A stretch of DNA of 64,000 nucleotides from JAISGQ01 sp045536305 (GCA_045536305.1 JAZSNH010000081.1:31071-95070); one strand, 5' to 3'. Positions 16,295 to 25,548 are shown, counted from the stretch's first letter. A program made the numbers and translations. Notes: generated by a model from the sequence alone, not told the origin.

Positions 16295-17664
16295 TGCCAA
16301 AAGAATACAGAACGATAGAAGAGGTAACAGGTCCTCTTATGCTTGTGCGCGGAGTTTCCGATGTTACCTATGATGAGCTTGGTGAAATAGAGCTTGCAAA
16401 CGGCGAGACAAGACGCTGCAAGGTACTCGAGGTTAACGGCTCCGATGCGCTGGTACAGCTTTTTGAATCCAGTACGGGAATAAACCTTTCAAACAGTAAG
16501 GTTCGTTTCCTCGGCAGAAGCATGGAGCTTGCTGTTTCCGAAGATATGCTGGCTCGTGTTTTCGATGGTCTGGGCAGACCTATTGACGGCGGCCCTGAGA
16601 TCATCCCCGACAAGAGAATGGATACAAACGGAACTCCGATGAATCCTGCCGCAAGAAATTATCCGCAGGAATTTATTCAGACAGGTATCTCCGCTATAGA
16701 CGGACTTAATACACTTGTCAGAGGACAGAAGCTTCCTATATTTTCAGCGTCAGGCCTTCCTCACGCACAGCTTGCGGCACAGATAGCAAGACAGGCAAAG
16801 GTACGAGGCAAGGACGAGCAGTTTGCGGTTGTTTTCGCTGCGGTCGGCATTACATTTGAGGAATCAAACTTCTTTATAAATTCCTTCCGCGAAACAGGCG
16901 CCATCGAAAGAACGGTCATGTTTGTAAACCTTGCAAACGACCCTGCCATCGAGCGTATCGCAACACCCCGTATGGCGCTTACAGCAGCCGAATATCTCGC
17001 ATTTGAAAAGGGCATGCATGTTCTTGTTATCGTTACCGACATCACAAACTATGCAGATGCTCTGCGCGAGGTTTCCGCAGCACGTAAGGAGATCCCCGGA
17101 CGCCGCGGTTATCCCGGTTACATGTATACTGACCTTGCAAGTCTTTATGAGCGTGCAGGCAGACTTAAGGGCAAGGACGGATCCATTACACTGATCCCCA
17201 TTCTGACTATGCCCGAAGATGATAAAACTCACCCGATCCCCGACCTTACAGGCTACATTACCGAGGGTCAGATCATTCTCTCGCGTGAGCTTTACCGAAA
17301 AGGTCTTCAGCCGCCTGTAGATGTTCTTCCCTCTCTGTCCCGTCTTAAGGATAAGGGTATAGGCGAAGGCAAGACCAGAGCAGACCACGCAAACACCATG
17401 AATCAGTTGTTTGCGGCTTATGCACGCGGTAAGGAAAGCAAGGAGCTCATGGTAATTCTGGGTGAAGCAGCACTTACCGATATTGATAAGCTGTATGCAG
17501 AATTTGCCGATCGTTTTGAAAAGGAATATGTTTCTCAGGGCTATAATACCAACAGAAGCATCGAGGAAACCCTCGAGGTTGGCTGGGAGCTTCTCAGGAT
17601 ACTTCCCAGAAGCGAGCTCAAGAGAATCAAGGACGAATTCCTCGACAAATATTACGATAAATAA
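16294..17664 (+). CDS. ntpB: V-type ATPase non-catalytic subunit B
   Basis: Forms the alternating non-catalytic sites of the head. It aligns end to end with the family (456 aa; FSASGLPHAQLAAQIARQAK where catalytic subunits have the P loop, and the conserved PGRRGYPGYMYTDLA). As expected for B subunits, Walker A is degenerate. It is followed by 286 bases of hairpin-rich DNA before the D subunit, a wide gap in an otherwise tightly packed operon. Confidence 0.97.
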   Translation: MPKEYRTIEEVTGPLMLVRGVSDVTYDELGEIELANGETRRCKVLEVNGSDALVQLFESSTGINLSNSKVRFLGRSMELAVSEDMLARVFDGLGRPIDGGPEIIPDKRMDTNGTPMNPAARNYPQEFIQTGISAIDGLNTLVRGQKLPIFSASGLPHAQLAAQIARQAKVRGKDEQFAVVFAAVGITFEESNFFINSFRETGAIERTVMFVNLANDPAIERIATPRMALTAAEYLAFEKGMHVLVIVTDITNYADALREVSAARKEIPGRRGYPGYMYTDLASLYERAGRLKGKDGSITLIPILTMPEDDKTHPIPDLTGYITEGQIILSRELYRKGLQPPVDVLPSLSRLKDKGIGEGKTRADHANTMNQLFAAYARGKESKELMVILGEAALTDIDKLYAEFADRFEKEYVSQGYNTNRSIEETLEVGWELLRILPRSELKRIKDEFLDKYYDK

Positions 17665-17950
17665 GGCTTTATTAAGGAAGTAAAGTTTAGGTCAAGCCTT
17701 TTCAAAGGCTTGCTGATTCCAAAGGCAGCAAATCGAAGATTTGCTCCGCCTTCTGGGCGCTGTCCGCAGACAGCGAAATTCTCCTTTGCATCAGAAAGCG
17801 CAGGAAGATAGAAAAACAGTCCGGTGGACTGTTTTTCGTAAGGCAATCATAGATTGCACGGCCCCTCTTGTATCGCCGCATTGCGGCGATGAACAATGCG
17901 ATGAACAATATGGAAACAATTCCAAAACACCCAATTTGGAGGTGTGAAAT
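17665..17950. repeat. Array of six small perfect hairpins inside the V-ATPase operon
   Basis: Six back-to-back palindromes with 3-4 base loops: CAAGCCTT/AAGGCTTG (17693-17712), AGCAAATC/GATTTGCT (17727-17745), CGCTGTC/GACAGCG (17758-17775), AAAAACAGTCC/GGACTGTTTTT (17812-17836), GCAATC/GATTGC (17843-17857) and ATCGCCGC/GCGGCGAT (17872-17890). The fourth has the A-stem-T form of a bidirectional terminator. No credible gene lies here. This looks like a REP/MITE-type mosaic inserted between ntpB and ntpD; it may reduce or stabilise the downstream message. Confidence 0.7.
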
Positions 17951-18622
17951 ATGGCAACCTTAAATGTAAATCCTACCCGTATGGAGCTGTCGAGGCTAAA
18001 AAAACGCCTTGCCACAGCCAGACGAGGACATAAGCTGCTCAAGGATAAGCGCGATGAGCTTATGCGTCAGTTTCTTGATCTGGTGCGTGAGAACAAAGCC
18101 CTGCGCGAGAGGGTAGAGGCAGCGGTTATCGAAGCGAATAAAAGCTTTATTCTTGCACGAAGCGTCATGCAGGACGAGGTTATGGACACAGCTCTGCTTA
18201 TGCCGAAGCAGGAGGTTTCTCTTGACGTATCCTTCAAGAATGTCATGAGCGTAAACATCCCTGTGTATGATGCAAAAACAAGAACTCCCGACCCTGCCGA
18301 TATCTATCCTTATTCCTTTGCGTTTACCTCGGGTGATCTTGATTCGGCAGTCCAGGAGCTGTCAGGGCTTCTGCCGAGTCTTCTTGAGCTTGCGGAAAAG
18401 GAAAAGGCAACACAGCTTCTTGCTGCTGAGATCGAGCGTACACGCCGCCGAGTCAATGCTCTTGAGCATGTTATGATACCACAGTATATCGACACCATCC
18501 GAATGATAACCATGAAGCTTGACGAGAACGAACGAAGCTCTACCGCAAGACTTATGAAGGTCAAGGATATGATGGTTGAAAAGACCATAATGGAGCGCAG
18601 AAGGCGCGAAGGTCTGGCATAA
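17951..18622 (+). CDS. ntpD: V-type ATPase central-shaft subunit D
   Basis: Central rotor shaft, an antiparallel coiled coil inserted in the head. The N-terminal signature NVNPTRMELSRLKKRL and the C-terminal helix NALEHVMIPQYIDTIRMI are diagnostic. Length 223 aa is typical. GGAGG precedes ATG 17951. It is the last gene of the operon and is followed by a strong terminator. Confidence 0.95.
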   Translation: MATLNVNPTRMELSRLKKRLATARRGHKLLKDKRDELMRQFLDLVRENKALRERVEAAVIEANKSFILARSVMQDEVMDTALLMPKQEVSLDVSFKNVMSVNIPVYDAKTRTPDPADIYPYSFAFTSGDLDSAVQELSGLLPSLLELAEKEKATQLLAAEIERTRRRVNALEHVMIPQYIDTIRMITMKLDENERSSTARLMKVKDMMVEKTIMERRRREGLA

Positions 18623-18627
18623 ATACG

Positions 18628-18659
18628 AAAACCGCCTCAATATGATTTGAGGCGGTTTT
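18628..18659 (+). terminator. Terminator of the V-ATPase operon
   Basis: Thirteen-bp perfect stem AAAACCGCCTCAA (18628-18640) with TTGAGGCGGTTTT (18647-18659), 6-base loop. Confidence 0.9.
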
Positions 18660-18678
18660 GAACATAAGGAGGATAAAA

Positions 18679-19044
18679 ATGTACCTGTCAGAATACTGTG
18701 ATGTAAGATACGAAGACAAATACAATGTAGTATTTGTCACATGGAAGAAATTCTGCTGCATGGAGGACTACAGACGTCCTCTTGAATATGCCCTTGAAAT
18801 AATAAAGGAGCATAAATGTGACTACGCAGCAGACACCCGAACAGGCTTTGAGAACATACCCGAAGATACAGCATGGGTAGCAGAATACTTTATGCCCAAG
18901 GCATCGGAATACGGCTGTAAGTGCATCTACTTTATAATCGACAGAGAAAACAACCTTAAGGAAGAGCTGGAAGGCCAGCAGGCAGATTCTGAGGGCATAA
19001 TGGAATTTAAGTATATTTACTCCCTTGATGAAATAACTCAGTAA
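18679..19044 (+). CDS. Uncharacterised 121-residue protein, STAS-like in appearance
   Basis: I do not recognise a named family with certainty. The alternating strand/helix pattern (VVFVTWKKF, then CDYAADTRTGF, then CIYFIIDREN, then FKYIYSLDEI) is similar in kind to STAS/SpoIIAA-like folds. No signal peptide, membrane segment or catalytic motif is visible. AAGGAGG lies 6-12 bases before ATG 18679. It sits between two strong terminators and has no clear partner. Confidence 0.75.
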   Translation: MYLSEYCDVRYEDKYNVVFVTWKKFCCMEDYRRPLEYALEIIKEHKCDYAADTRTGFENIPEDTAWVAEYFMPKASEYGCKCIYFIIDRENNLKEELEGQQADSEGIMEFKYIYSLDEITQ

Positions 19045-19047
19045 AAC

Positions 19048-19079
19048 AAAACCCGAATCCAAAATCGGATTCGGGTTTT
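19048..19079. terminator. Bidirectional terminator between convergent genes
   Basis: Thirteen-bp perfect stem AAAACCCGAATCC (19048-19060) with GGATTCGGGTTTT (19067-19079). It serves both the 18679 gene (plus) and the kinase-like gene ending at 19084 (minus). Confidence 0.9.
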
Positions 19080-19083
19080 ACTT

Positions 19084-19569
19084 TTATCCCACATCAATTA
19101 TCTCGTCACATTCATCTTCAGAGGGCTCGCAGAACATCTTATTGCACTTTCCGAGCAGTGCTTCGTCTGCCTCATAGCTGAACTTCTCGCCGCCGCCTGC
19201 CTTTTCGGCATTTCTCTTCTTTGCGTTTTCGAGTATTTTTTCATCGCTCGCCTTTATATACACAAGCCTTACCTTGTGTCCCAAAGCCTCAAATCTCGCT
19301 CTCAGCGTATCTCTTTCAGCCTTTCCCCAAAGCCCGTACTCAAGCAGGACATCAACACCTGCCGCGGCGATCTTTTCGGCCTGCAGAGACAAAAATTCCT
19401 TTGATTGTCTCACGACCTCACAGTGTCTGTCGCCCAGATGCTCGGGGAAGAGGGAGAGCATAAGCTCGTCGACGGAAAGGACGACAATGTTTCGCTCACG
19501 GCTTAATCTGTTTGCATAAAAGCTCTTTCCGCAGCATACCTTGCCGCAGAGTAAAATGATTTCACTCAT
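19084..19569 (-). CDS. P-loop kinase-like protein (AAA/zeta-toxin type)
   Basis: Small ATP-binding protein of 161 aa with Walker A GKVCCGKS at residues 8-15 and an overall nucleoside/zeta-type kinase layout (VLSVDELML after beta-2, EYGLWGKAERD, VRLVYIKASDE). It probably phosphorylates a small molecule. No antitoxin gene adjoins it, so a toxin role is unsupported. ATG 19569 follows AGGTG. Confidence 0.75.
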   Translation of the reverse strand: MSEIILLCGKVCCGKSFYANRLSRERNIVVLSVDELMLSLFPEHLGDRHCEVVRQSKEFLSLQAEKIAAAGVDVLLEYGLWGKAERDTLRARFEALGHKVRLVYIKASDEKILENAKKRNAEKAGGGEKFSYEADEALLGKCNKMFCEPSEDECDEIIDVG

Positions 19570-19734
19570 AAAAGCACCTCGCATATTTCACAAAAATCAT
19601 AAATAAAAATTGTGCAGTGTATTCAAACGCCCAAAAATAAAAAGGGAAATTGACAGAGTATTATCAATGTGCTAAAATCCAAATCGTAAACAGAAAAGAA
19701 AGAGACAAGAATATAGAAAGGGAATGGTATAACT

Positions 19735-20271
19735 GTGAATATCTGGCATCACATTGCAAAAGAGCGTATAGCACCCGAAAGATTTATGGCGTGCATAGAG
19801 ATTTCCAAGGGAAGCAAAAACAAATATGAGCTTGACAAACAGACAGGTTTGCTCAAGATGGACAGAGTGCTTTATACATCCACCCATTATCCTGCAAACT
19901 ACGGATTTATTCCGAGAACCCTTGCAGGAGACGATGACCCTCTTGATGTTCTTGTGCTTTGCTCGGAATCTATTCTTCCGCTTACTCTTGTAGAGTGCTA
20001 CCCTATCGGAGTTATAGCAATGGAAGATAATGATGACGCTGACGAGAAAATAATTGCGATCCCGTTCAAGGATCCTTCCTACAATAATTATAAGGACATT
20101 AACGAAATACCCAAGCACGTGTTCGATGAGATCCGTCATTTCTTTGAGGTGTACAAATCTCTCGAAGGTTACAAGACTGTAGTGCAGGAAGTTTCGGGAA
20201 GAGATTCCGCAATGGAGATAATAACAAGCTGTCTTGCAAGATACGATAAGGTTTTCGGCGGAAACGTATAA
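19735..20271 (+). CDS. ppa: Inorganic pyrophosphatase, family I
   Basis: Hydrolyses pyrophosphate to phosphate in the cytoplasm, pulling biosynthetic reactions forward. The family I signature is GDDDPLDVLVL, with further metal and substrate residues in YPANYGFIP and DPSYNNYKDI. Length 178 aa is normal. The start is GTG 19735 after AAAGGGA. Monocistronic, with a terminator at 20277-20304. Confidence 0.93.
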   Translation: MNIWHHIAKERIAPERFMACIEISKGSKNKYELDKQTGLLKMDRVLYTSTHYPANYGFIPRTLAGDDDPLDVLVLCSESILPLTLVECYPIGVIAMEDNDDADEKIIAIPFKDPSYNNYKDINEIPKHVFDEIRHFFEVYKSLEGYKTVVQEVSGRDSAMEIITSCLARYDKVFGGNV

Positions 20272-20276
20272 TATTT

Positions 20277-20304
20277 GCTTCGGACGAAAGTCCGAAGCAT
20301 TTTT
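20277..20304 (+). terminator. Terminator of ppa
   Basis: GCTTCGGAC (20277-20285) pairs with GTCCGAAGC (20290-20298) around a GAAA tetraloop, followed by ATTTTT. Confidence 0.88.
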
Positions 20305-20423
20305 GCTGTATTCTCACTTGCGGAAAGAAACATTTAATAATCGTATGTTTCATATTATTTTAATATAAACGGAATATCTTGTCAATCAAATGAAATGTGC
20401 GTTTTATCAAATTGTTTTTTGCA

Positions 20424-20476
20424 TTGAAAAAGATGCTCCAAATGTGTTAATATACAATGTGATAAATTGACACATT
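20424..20476 (+). promoter_or_regulatory. Promoter with operator-like inverted repeat
   Basis: TTGAAA (20424-20429), an 18-base spacer and TAATAT (20448-20453) make a promoter. The inverted repeat AATGTGTTAAT (20441-20451) and ATTGACACATT (20466-20476) has one mismatch in 11 and overlaps the -10 box and the likely start, a position suited to repression of the gene at 20499. Confidence 0.5.
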
Positions 20477-20498
20477 ACATCAAACGGAGGGTGTTTCC

Positions 20499-21569
20499 AT
20501 GCTTTTAAACAGGGTGTCATCGCTGCTGAAATCGGCCGCGGCGATAATATGGGTAATATTTATTGCCTGCAGTGTTTTGACGATATGCAGCTGTGCGGCT
20601 GAAAAAGAGTCTGAAGCGGCTTTATATGATACGAAGATAAAAACCGCAGTTTTCGCATATACAGGAAGTAAATATCAGATACATGAATTTGTTGTTTCAG
20701 GACTTGTCAGAGCAACAGGTGATGAAAATATATCCGAAAGCGACGGCAGAAGGTGCGATAACCTTGCAATGGCAGAGAGCCTGGGCGTTTATGTTATATA
20801 TCGGGATAATTATGAGAACAGCGGTCTTTCTGCAATAATTCTTTCGTGGGATACAGAAAAAGTCAATTGCTGTGATGTGACAGTGCAAAGCGGAGATAAA
20901 AGCTTTTCGCAGATATTCGGCGATGAAAACGGATTATATGAGAAGAGCGAAAAATGGTATTATTTTAAAGAGCCCGATAATGATTTGGCTGTAACGGGAG
21001 AAAACACAGAAAAAACAGATGAGTACACACCAAATGAGACAGAACTTTTTGAAAATCACGGAATAGAATGTGCAGAAGGAGAGGCTGCCGCATACATAGA
21101 ATATTCAGATATATCGGGAACACGGTTTTACCGATATGAAGAAAAATACTGCACACTGAAAGCTGAAAACGCAAAGATAACGGGCGAGGGAGATTATGCC
21201 GTATCGCTTTTGTGTGATGTTCCCGTAAAGGACATGAAGCATGCGGTCCTTATAATAAAAAACGGAGAAAATGTTTTTCCTCAGTATACATACAATGTCA
21301 CTAAGATCACGGTTGACAAAAAAGCGGTTAGAGCAGCACAAAATATGATCGGAAAAGATGAAAACGGAAATACCGTCGTAAGTATATACAATACACAGTC
21401 GGAATACATACCAAAGGATGAATATGCTATAGATTCGAATGTTAATGAGCGTTCATATATAATAATATCGCAAAGCAGCGTAAGAGATTGGACAGAGCTG
21501 ACTGTTTATTTTACCGTTTCGAAGAGGGACGCAAAAGCCGATGGGAACAACAGCCTTGCAGAGAGCTGA
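20499..21569 (+). CDS. Putative secreted lipoprotein of unknown function
   Basis: Residues 1-32 look like a lipoprotein signal: positive start, hydrophobic core (AAAIIWVIFIACSVL), then a cysteine-rich ICSCAA that could serve as a lipobox. The remaining 320 or so residues are acidic, beta-rich and hydrophilic, with no motif I recognise. It was probably anchored outside the membrane. GGAGG precedes ATG 20499. Its own promoter carries an operator-like repeat. No neighbour suggests a pathway. Confidence 0.7.
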   Translation: MLLNRVSSLLKSAAAIIWVIFIACSVLTICSCAAEKESEAALYDTKIKTAVFAYTGSKYQIHEFVVSGLVRATGDENISESDGRRCDNLAMAESLGVYVIYRDNYENSGLSAIILSWDTEKVNCCDVTVQSGDKSFSQIFGDENGLYEKSEKWYYFKEPDNDLAVTGENTEKTDEYTPNETELFENHGIECAEGEAAAYIEYSDISGTRFYRYEEKYCTLKAENAKITGEGDYAVSLLCDVPVKDMKHAVLIIKNGENVFPQYTYNVTKITVDKKAVRAAQNMIGKDENGNTVVSIYNTQSEYIPKDEYAIDSNVNERSYIIISQSSVRDWTELTVYFTVSKRDAKADGNNSLAES

Positions 21570-21578
21570 GCGGAAAAC

Positions 21579-21607
21579 TTGATTTATTTGTAAAAAAAGG
21601 GTACAAT
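21579..21607 (+). promoter_or_regulatory. Promoter of the LacI-family regulator gene
   Basis: TTGATT at 21579-21584, a 17-base spacer and TACAAT at 21602-21607. Confidence 0.6.
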
Positions 21608-21642
21608 TATATCGTTAACTTAAAAAAGGCTGTGGTGACATA

Positions 21643-22650
21643 ATGAAGCGGAATGAAAATCGCTCAAAGGGCGTTACGATGGCAGATATTGCAAAGGCAT
21701 TGGGAGTAAGCAATGTAACGGTTTCAAATGCTCTTGCAGGAAAAAAAGGTGTAAGCGCGCATGTGCGTGCCGCGGTGTTTCTGAAAGCACGCGAATTGGG
21801 ATATATAGACGGTGTCTCTGAAGAGACAGAGCGAGCTGCGGTGGGTACACAGGAGGGTGACATTGGGATAATCATTCCTCAGGAGCACCTTGCGCAGGAG
21901 AGCGGCTTTTGTTGGCAGCTTTATCAGGAGCTTGTTACACTGCTCAAAAAACATGACAGATATGCGATTCTCGATGCGGTGAGCAAGGAAGATGAAAACA
22001 GACTGAACATACCGAGGATTATAGAGAATCATCTGGTGTCGGGCATAATAATTCTGGGAAGACCTGAATTGAAATTTTTAAGTGAAATAGGCAAACGCAA
22101 GATACCTATGGTGTTTCTCGATTTTTATATAAGAGATTTTGATTTTGCCAGTATTTCGGGCGATGATTATTATGACATGTACCGAATGACATCGTATGTG
22201 ATTTCCCATGGACATTCAAATATCTGCTATGTTGCAGAGGAAAATGAAAGCACAGAGCATGATAAATACTACGGCTATTGCCGTGCGATGAAAGAAATCG
22301 AGACAGAGCCGTCGCAAAGCTTTGATGTTGAGACGGCGATCGACAGAATCGAGGAAATAAAGCCTACTGTTTTCCTGTGCGAAAGCCTTCCGCTCGCACA
22401 GAAGATCATAAAAAAACTGAACGAAAAATCAATAGCAGTTCCCGAAACGGTGTCTGTTGCCTGTGTTTCGGATGTAAGACCAGAGGGAAGAGGAGACATT
22501 GCGTGCGTTTGCCGCGATGCATCGCAAATGGCATATTTTGCGGTGGAAGCCTTGAGAAGCAAGCTCGACGGCAGCAAGGGTATCGTGGGAAGAATATCTG
22601 TAGGAGGAAAGCTGATACCGGGCAGCAGTATACGCAGTCTCATAATATAG
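21643..22650 (+). CDS. LacI-family transcriptional regulator
   Basis: The N-terminal helix-turn-helix is typical (MADIAKALGVSNVTVSNAL, about residues 12-30), followed by a periplasmic-binding-protein-like sensor domain (GIIIPQ, then HLVSGIIILG, then GHSNICYVAEE). Length 335 aa is normal. It lies directly before phosphosugar mutase and mannose-6-phosphate isomerase genes, which suggests control of sugar metabolism, but the effector cannot be inferred. Its ribosome binding site is weak. Confidence 0.9.
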   Translation: MKRNENRSKGVTMADIAKALGVSNVTVSNALAGKKGVSAHVRAAVFLKARELGYIDGVSEETERAAVGTQEGDIGIIIPQEHLAQESGFCWQLYQELVTLLKKHDRYAILDAVSKEDENRLNIPRIIENHLVSGIIILGRPELKFLSEIGKRKIPMVFLDFYIRDFDFASISGDDYYDMYRMTSYVISHGHSNICYVAEENESTEHDKYYGYCRAMKEIETEPSQSFDVETAIDRIEEIKPTVFLCESLPLAQKIIKKLNEKSIAVPETVSVACVSDVRPEGRGDIACVCRDASQMAYFAVEALRSKLDGSKGIVGRISVGGKLIPGSSIRSLII

Positions 22651-22661
22651 AAGAGAGGGTA

Positions 22662-22864
22662 TTGACGTATATACTCTAAAAATGGTAATATATGTAAAAT
22701 CGCAAGAAAAATTAAGGGCGTTACGGTGACGCCATGATGGTTTGTGCAGGATTTTATGTGTCCTGACGCGCTTTTCTGCATAATGCCGCAGAGGCTAAGC
22801 TTATGTTTATAATCTTTCGCAGCTGTAGGGAATACAGCGCAAAGAAAGGAAAGGATATCAGTCA
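22662..22864 (+). promoter_or_regulatory. Promoter and long structured leader of the phosphosugar mutase gene
   Basis: TTGACG (22662-22667) with an 18-base spacer and TAATAT (22686-22691). The leader is about 165 bases and holds hairpins such as GGCGT/ACGCC (near 22717-22733) and GCTGT/ACAGC (near 22821-22837). I could not match it to a riboswitch class, and there is no terminator within it. Confidence 0.45.
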
Positions 22865-24574
22865 ATGGAAATCAAGGAACTTTACAGCAAGTGGCTTCAG
22901 AATGCCACAGACAGCGCAATTGCCGAGGAGCTTAAGGCGATCGCAAATGAGGACGATAAGATCCGTGACCGCTTTTTCAAATCGCTTGAGTTTGGCACAG
23001 GCGGCCTTCGCGGAGTTCTTGGTGCAGGCACCAACAGAATGAACATCTACACCATCGGTCTTGCCGCTCAGGCACTTGCCGATTATCTTAAAAACAAGGG
23101 TGTTGAAAACGGCAAAGTAGCTATCGGCTACGATTCAAGAATCAATTCCGATGTCTTTGCAAAGACATCAGCTGCAGTTCTTGCCATGAACGGCATTCAT
23201 GCCTATATATTCCCGCAGCTTGTGCCTACTCCCGTTGTCAGCTTTGCTGTACGCGAGCTATGCTGTGACGGCGGTATATGCATTACCGCAAGCCACAATC
23301 CGAGCGAATACAACGGTTTCAAATGCTACGGAGCAGACGGCTGTCAGATGACTGATTTTGATGCAGGCGAAGTATCTGCATGCATGGAAAAGCTCGATAT
23401 ATTTGCAGACGTAAAGCACGGTTCTTTTGATGAGCTTCTTGCAGAAAACAAGATAGAATATATCTCTGAGGATGTATGCGAGACATATATAAATAATGTT
23501 CTTTCCTGCAGGATCAATGCAGAGGTCTGTGAAAAAGCAGAGCTTACCGTTGTTTACACCCCTCTTTGCGGAGCAGGCAACCGCTTTGTCCGCGAGGCGC
23601 TTGATAAGGCAGGTGTGAAAAATGTAACAGTTGTTCCGGAGCAGGAAAAGCCGAACGGAACATTCCCCGGCTGTCCTTATCCGAACCCTGAAATCAGAGA
23701 GGCATTTACCCTTGCGCTCAGACTTGCCGAGGATATAAAGCCCGAGCTTCTTCTTGCTACCGATCCCGACAGTGATCGAGTCGGTATAGCGGTTAAAAAG
23801 GACGATGATTATGTCCTTATGAGCGGCAACGAGGTAGGAGCGCTGCTTATAAACTATGTTCTTTCCATGAGAAAGGAAAAGGGCACACTGCCCGAAAAGC
23901 CCGTTGCTATCAAATCTATCGTAACAAGCGATCTTGGCGGACGCATTGCAGAGAGCTACGGCTGTGAATGCAGAAACGTGCTCACAGGCTTTAAGTATAT
24001 CGGTGAGCAGATGACCGAGCTTCTTAATGACGGCGAGATCGAACGCTTCGTCATGGGCTGGGAGGAAAGCTACGGCTACCTCGCAGGTGCTTATGCAAGA
24101 GATAAGGATGCGGTCGTCGCCTCACTGCTTATCTGCGAAATGGCTTCCTATTATAAGCTTTGCGGAAAGAGCCTTCTTGATGTAATGCACGATCTTTACG
24201 AAAAGTACGGTTATTTCTGCCACAGACTCTGCAATTATGCCTTTAAGGGCGAGGCAGGTCTTAAGAAGATGGATGAGATAACGAATAAGCTCAGAGTAAA
24301 TCCGCCTTCTGAAATAGCAGGACTTAAGGTTGCCATACGCCGCGATTATCTTGAAAGCACAGAGATAAAGTCTGATGGAACCACAAAAGCCATCACACTG
24401 CCAAAGAGCAACGTGCTTGTCTATATTTTTGAAAACGGAGGCTCTCTTATTGTTCGTCCTTCCGGTACCGAGCCGAAGATGAAGATGTATCTTACTGCTG
24501 TTGAAAGCAGTCCCGTGCTCGGCACAGAAATGCTCGACAGGCTTGAGGAAGAGGCAAATAAATTTGCAGAGTAA
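22865..24574 (+). CDS. Phosphosugar mutase (phosphoglucomutase/phosphomannomutase)
   Basis: Interconverts hexose 1- and 6-phosphates through a phosphoserine intermediate. The active serine loop is TASHNPSEYNGFK, the metal loop DPDSDRVGIAV and the phosphate-binding loop RPSGTEPKMKMY. Length 569 aa fits the bacterial PgcA-type alpha-phosphoglucomutase group, which often also acts on mannose phosphates. The next gene, 24 bases on, is mannose-6-phosphate isomerase, so the pair links fructose 6-phosphate to mannose and glucose 1-phosphates for glycan synthesis or glycogen. Confidence 0.92.
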   Translation: MEIKELYSKWLQNATDSAIAEELKAIANEDDKIRDRFFKSLEFGTGGLRGVLGAGTNRMNIYTIGLAAQALADYLKNKGVENGKVAIGYDSRINSDVFAKTSAAVLAMNGIHAYIFPQLVPTPVVSFAVRELCCDGGICITASHNPSEYNGFKCYGADGCQMTDFDAGEVSACMEKLDIFADVKHGSFDELLAENKIEYISEDVCETYINNVLSCRINAEVCEKAELTVVYTPLCGAGNRFVREALDKAGVKNVTVVPEQEKPNGTFPGCPYPNPEIREAFTLALRLAEDIKPELLLATDPDSDRVGIAVKKDDDYVLMSGNEVGALLINYVLSMRKEKGTLPEKPVAIKSIVTSDLGGRIAESYGCECRNVLTGFKYIGEQMTELLNDGEIERFVMGWEESYGYLAGAYARDKDAVVASLLICEMASYYKLCGKSLLDVMHDLYEKYGYFCHRLCNYAFKGEAGLKKMDEITNKLRVNPPSEIAGLKVAIRRDYLESTEIKSDGTTKAITLPKSNVLVYIFENGGSLIVRPSGTEPKMKMYLTAVESSPVLGTEMLDRLEEEANKFAE

Positions 24575-24598
24575 AAATACCCTTTAGGGGGGATATTG

Positions 24599-25546
24599 AT
24601 GGATATAATGAAGCTAAAGCCCGCCGTAAAGGATTATATATGGGGCGGAACAAGGCTGAAGGAAGACTTTTCGGTGGAGACCGACCTTGAGAGGGTGGCG
24701 GAGAGCTGGGTGCTTTCGTGCCATAAAAACGGCGCATGCGTAGTTTTAAACGGCGAATTTGAGGGGCAGGTGCTGCATCAGGTCGTGCATGAAAATCCTG
24801 AATTCGTGGGAACTCATGCCGGCGATTTCAACGGCTTTCCCATTCTGGTAAAGCTTATAGATGCCCATGACGATCTGTCCTTGCAGGTTCACCCCGATGA
24901 TGAATACGCCGCCGAGGTGGAAGGTTCATCGGGAAAAACCGAGCTGTGGTATGTGGTAGACTGCGAAGAGGGCGCAAGCCTTATATGCGGCTTTTCCGAG
25001 GAGTTAACTGTTGAGCAGTTTCATCAGGCTATACTCAACGGAACACTTCTTGATTATGTACATCGATATGATGTAAAAAAAGGCGATGTGTTTCTTATTG
25101 AAGCAGGCACACTGCATGCTATAGGTAAAGGTACTGTGATAGCTGAAATACAGCAGAGCTCTGATATAACCTATCGTGTGTTTGATTATGACCGCACCGA
25201 TGATGAAGGCAACACTCGTGAGCTTCACGTGGATAAGGCAATAGATGTTGCAATAACATCACCGCCGATCGATCGGCCGGGCCCTGCAGGAGAAGAGGAA
25301 AAGGTGAGAAATCACACCGAACAGCTTCTCGCAGACTGTGAGTACTTTAAAACAAGGCTGTGCAGAAACAGCGATGAAAGCACAGTGTTTGTGGACGGTA
25401 CCTCCTTTGCCTGTGTACTGGTGGTCGAAGGGAGCGCAATGTTTGACGATGTGAGCCTTAAACGCGGTGAATGCGCATTCATACCTGCAGGCTACGGCAC
25501 TGTAGAGGTTTCAGGCAAGGCAGAATATCTGCTCACAACAATTTAA
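24599..25546 (+). CDS. manA: Mannose-6-phosphate isomerase, class I
   Basis: Zinc enzyme interconverting mannose 6-phosphate and fructose 6-phosphate. Metal-site motifs are visible: LQVHPDDEYA, GKTELWYV and EAGTLHAIGKG. Length 315 aa matches the short Firmicute ManA. ATG 24599 lies 6 bases after AGGGGGG; a TTG one codon earlier is less likely. It probably shares a transcript with the mutase and ends at the terminator at 25549-25585. Confidence 0.92.
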   Translation: MDIMKLKPAVKDYIWGGTRLKEDFSVETDLERVAESWVLSCHKNGACVVLNGEFEGQVLHQVVHENPEFVGTHAGDFNGFPILVKLIDAHDDLSLQVHPDDEYAAEVEGSSGKTELWYVVDCEEGASLICGFSEELTVEQFHQAILNGTLLDYVHRYDVKKGDVFLIEAGTLHAIGKGTVIAEIQQSSDITYRVFDYDRTDDEGNTRELHVDKAIDVAITSPPIDRPGPAGEEEKVRNHTEQLLADCEYFKTRLCRNSDESTVFVDGTSFACVLVVEGSAMFDDVSLKRGECAFIPAGYGTVEVSGKAEYLLTTI

Positions 25547-25548
25547 CC

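Noticed and set aside
17741..17947. Short open frames inside the hairpin array before ntpD
   Set aside because: They are made of the palindromes themselves and lack ribosome binding sites.
19084..19569. Zeta-type toxin of a toxin-antitoxin pair
   Set aside because: Only the P-loop kinase fold is shared; no antitoxin gene is adjacent and the gene is bounded by a terminator shared with an unrelated gene.
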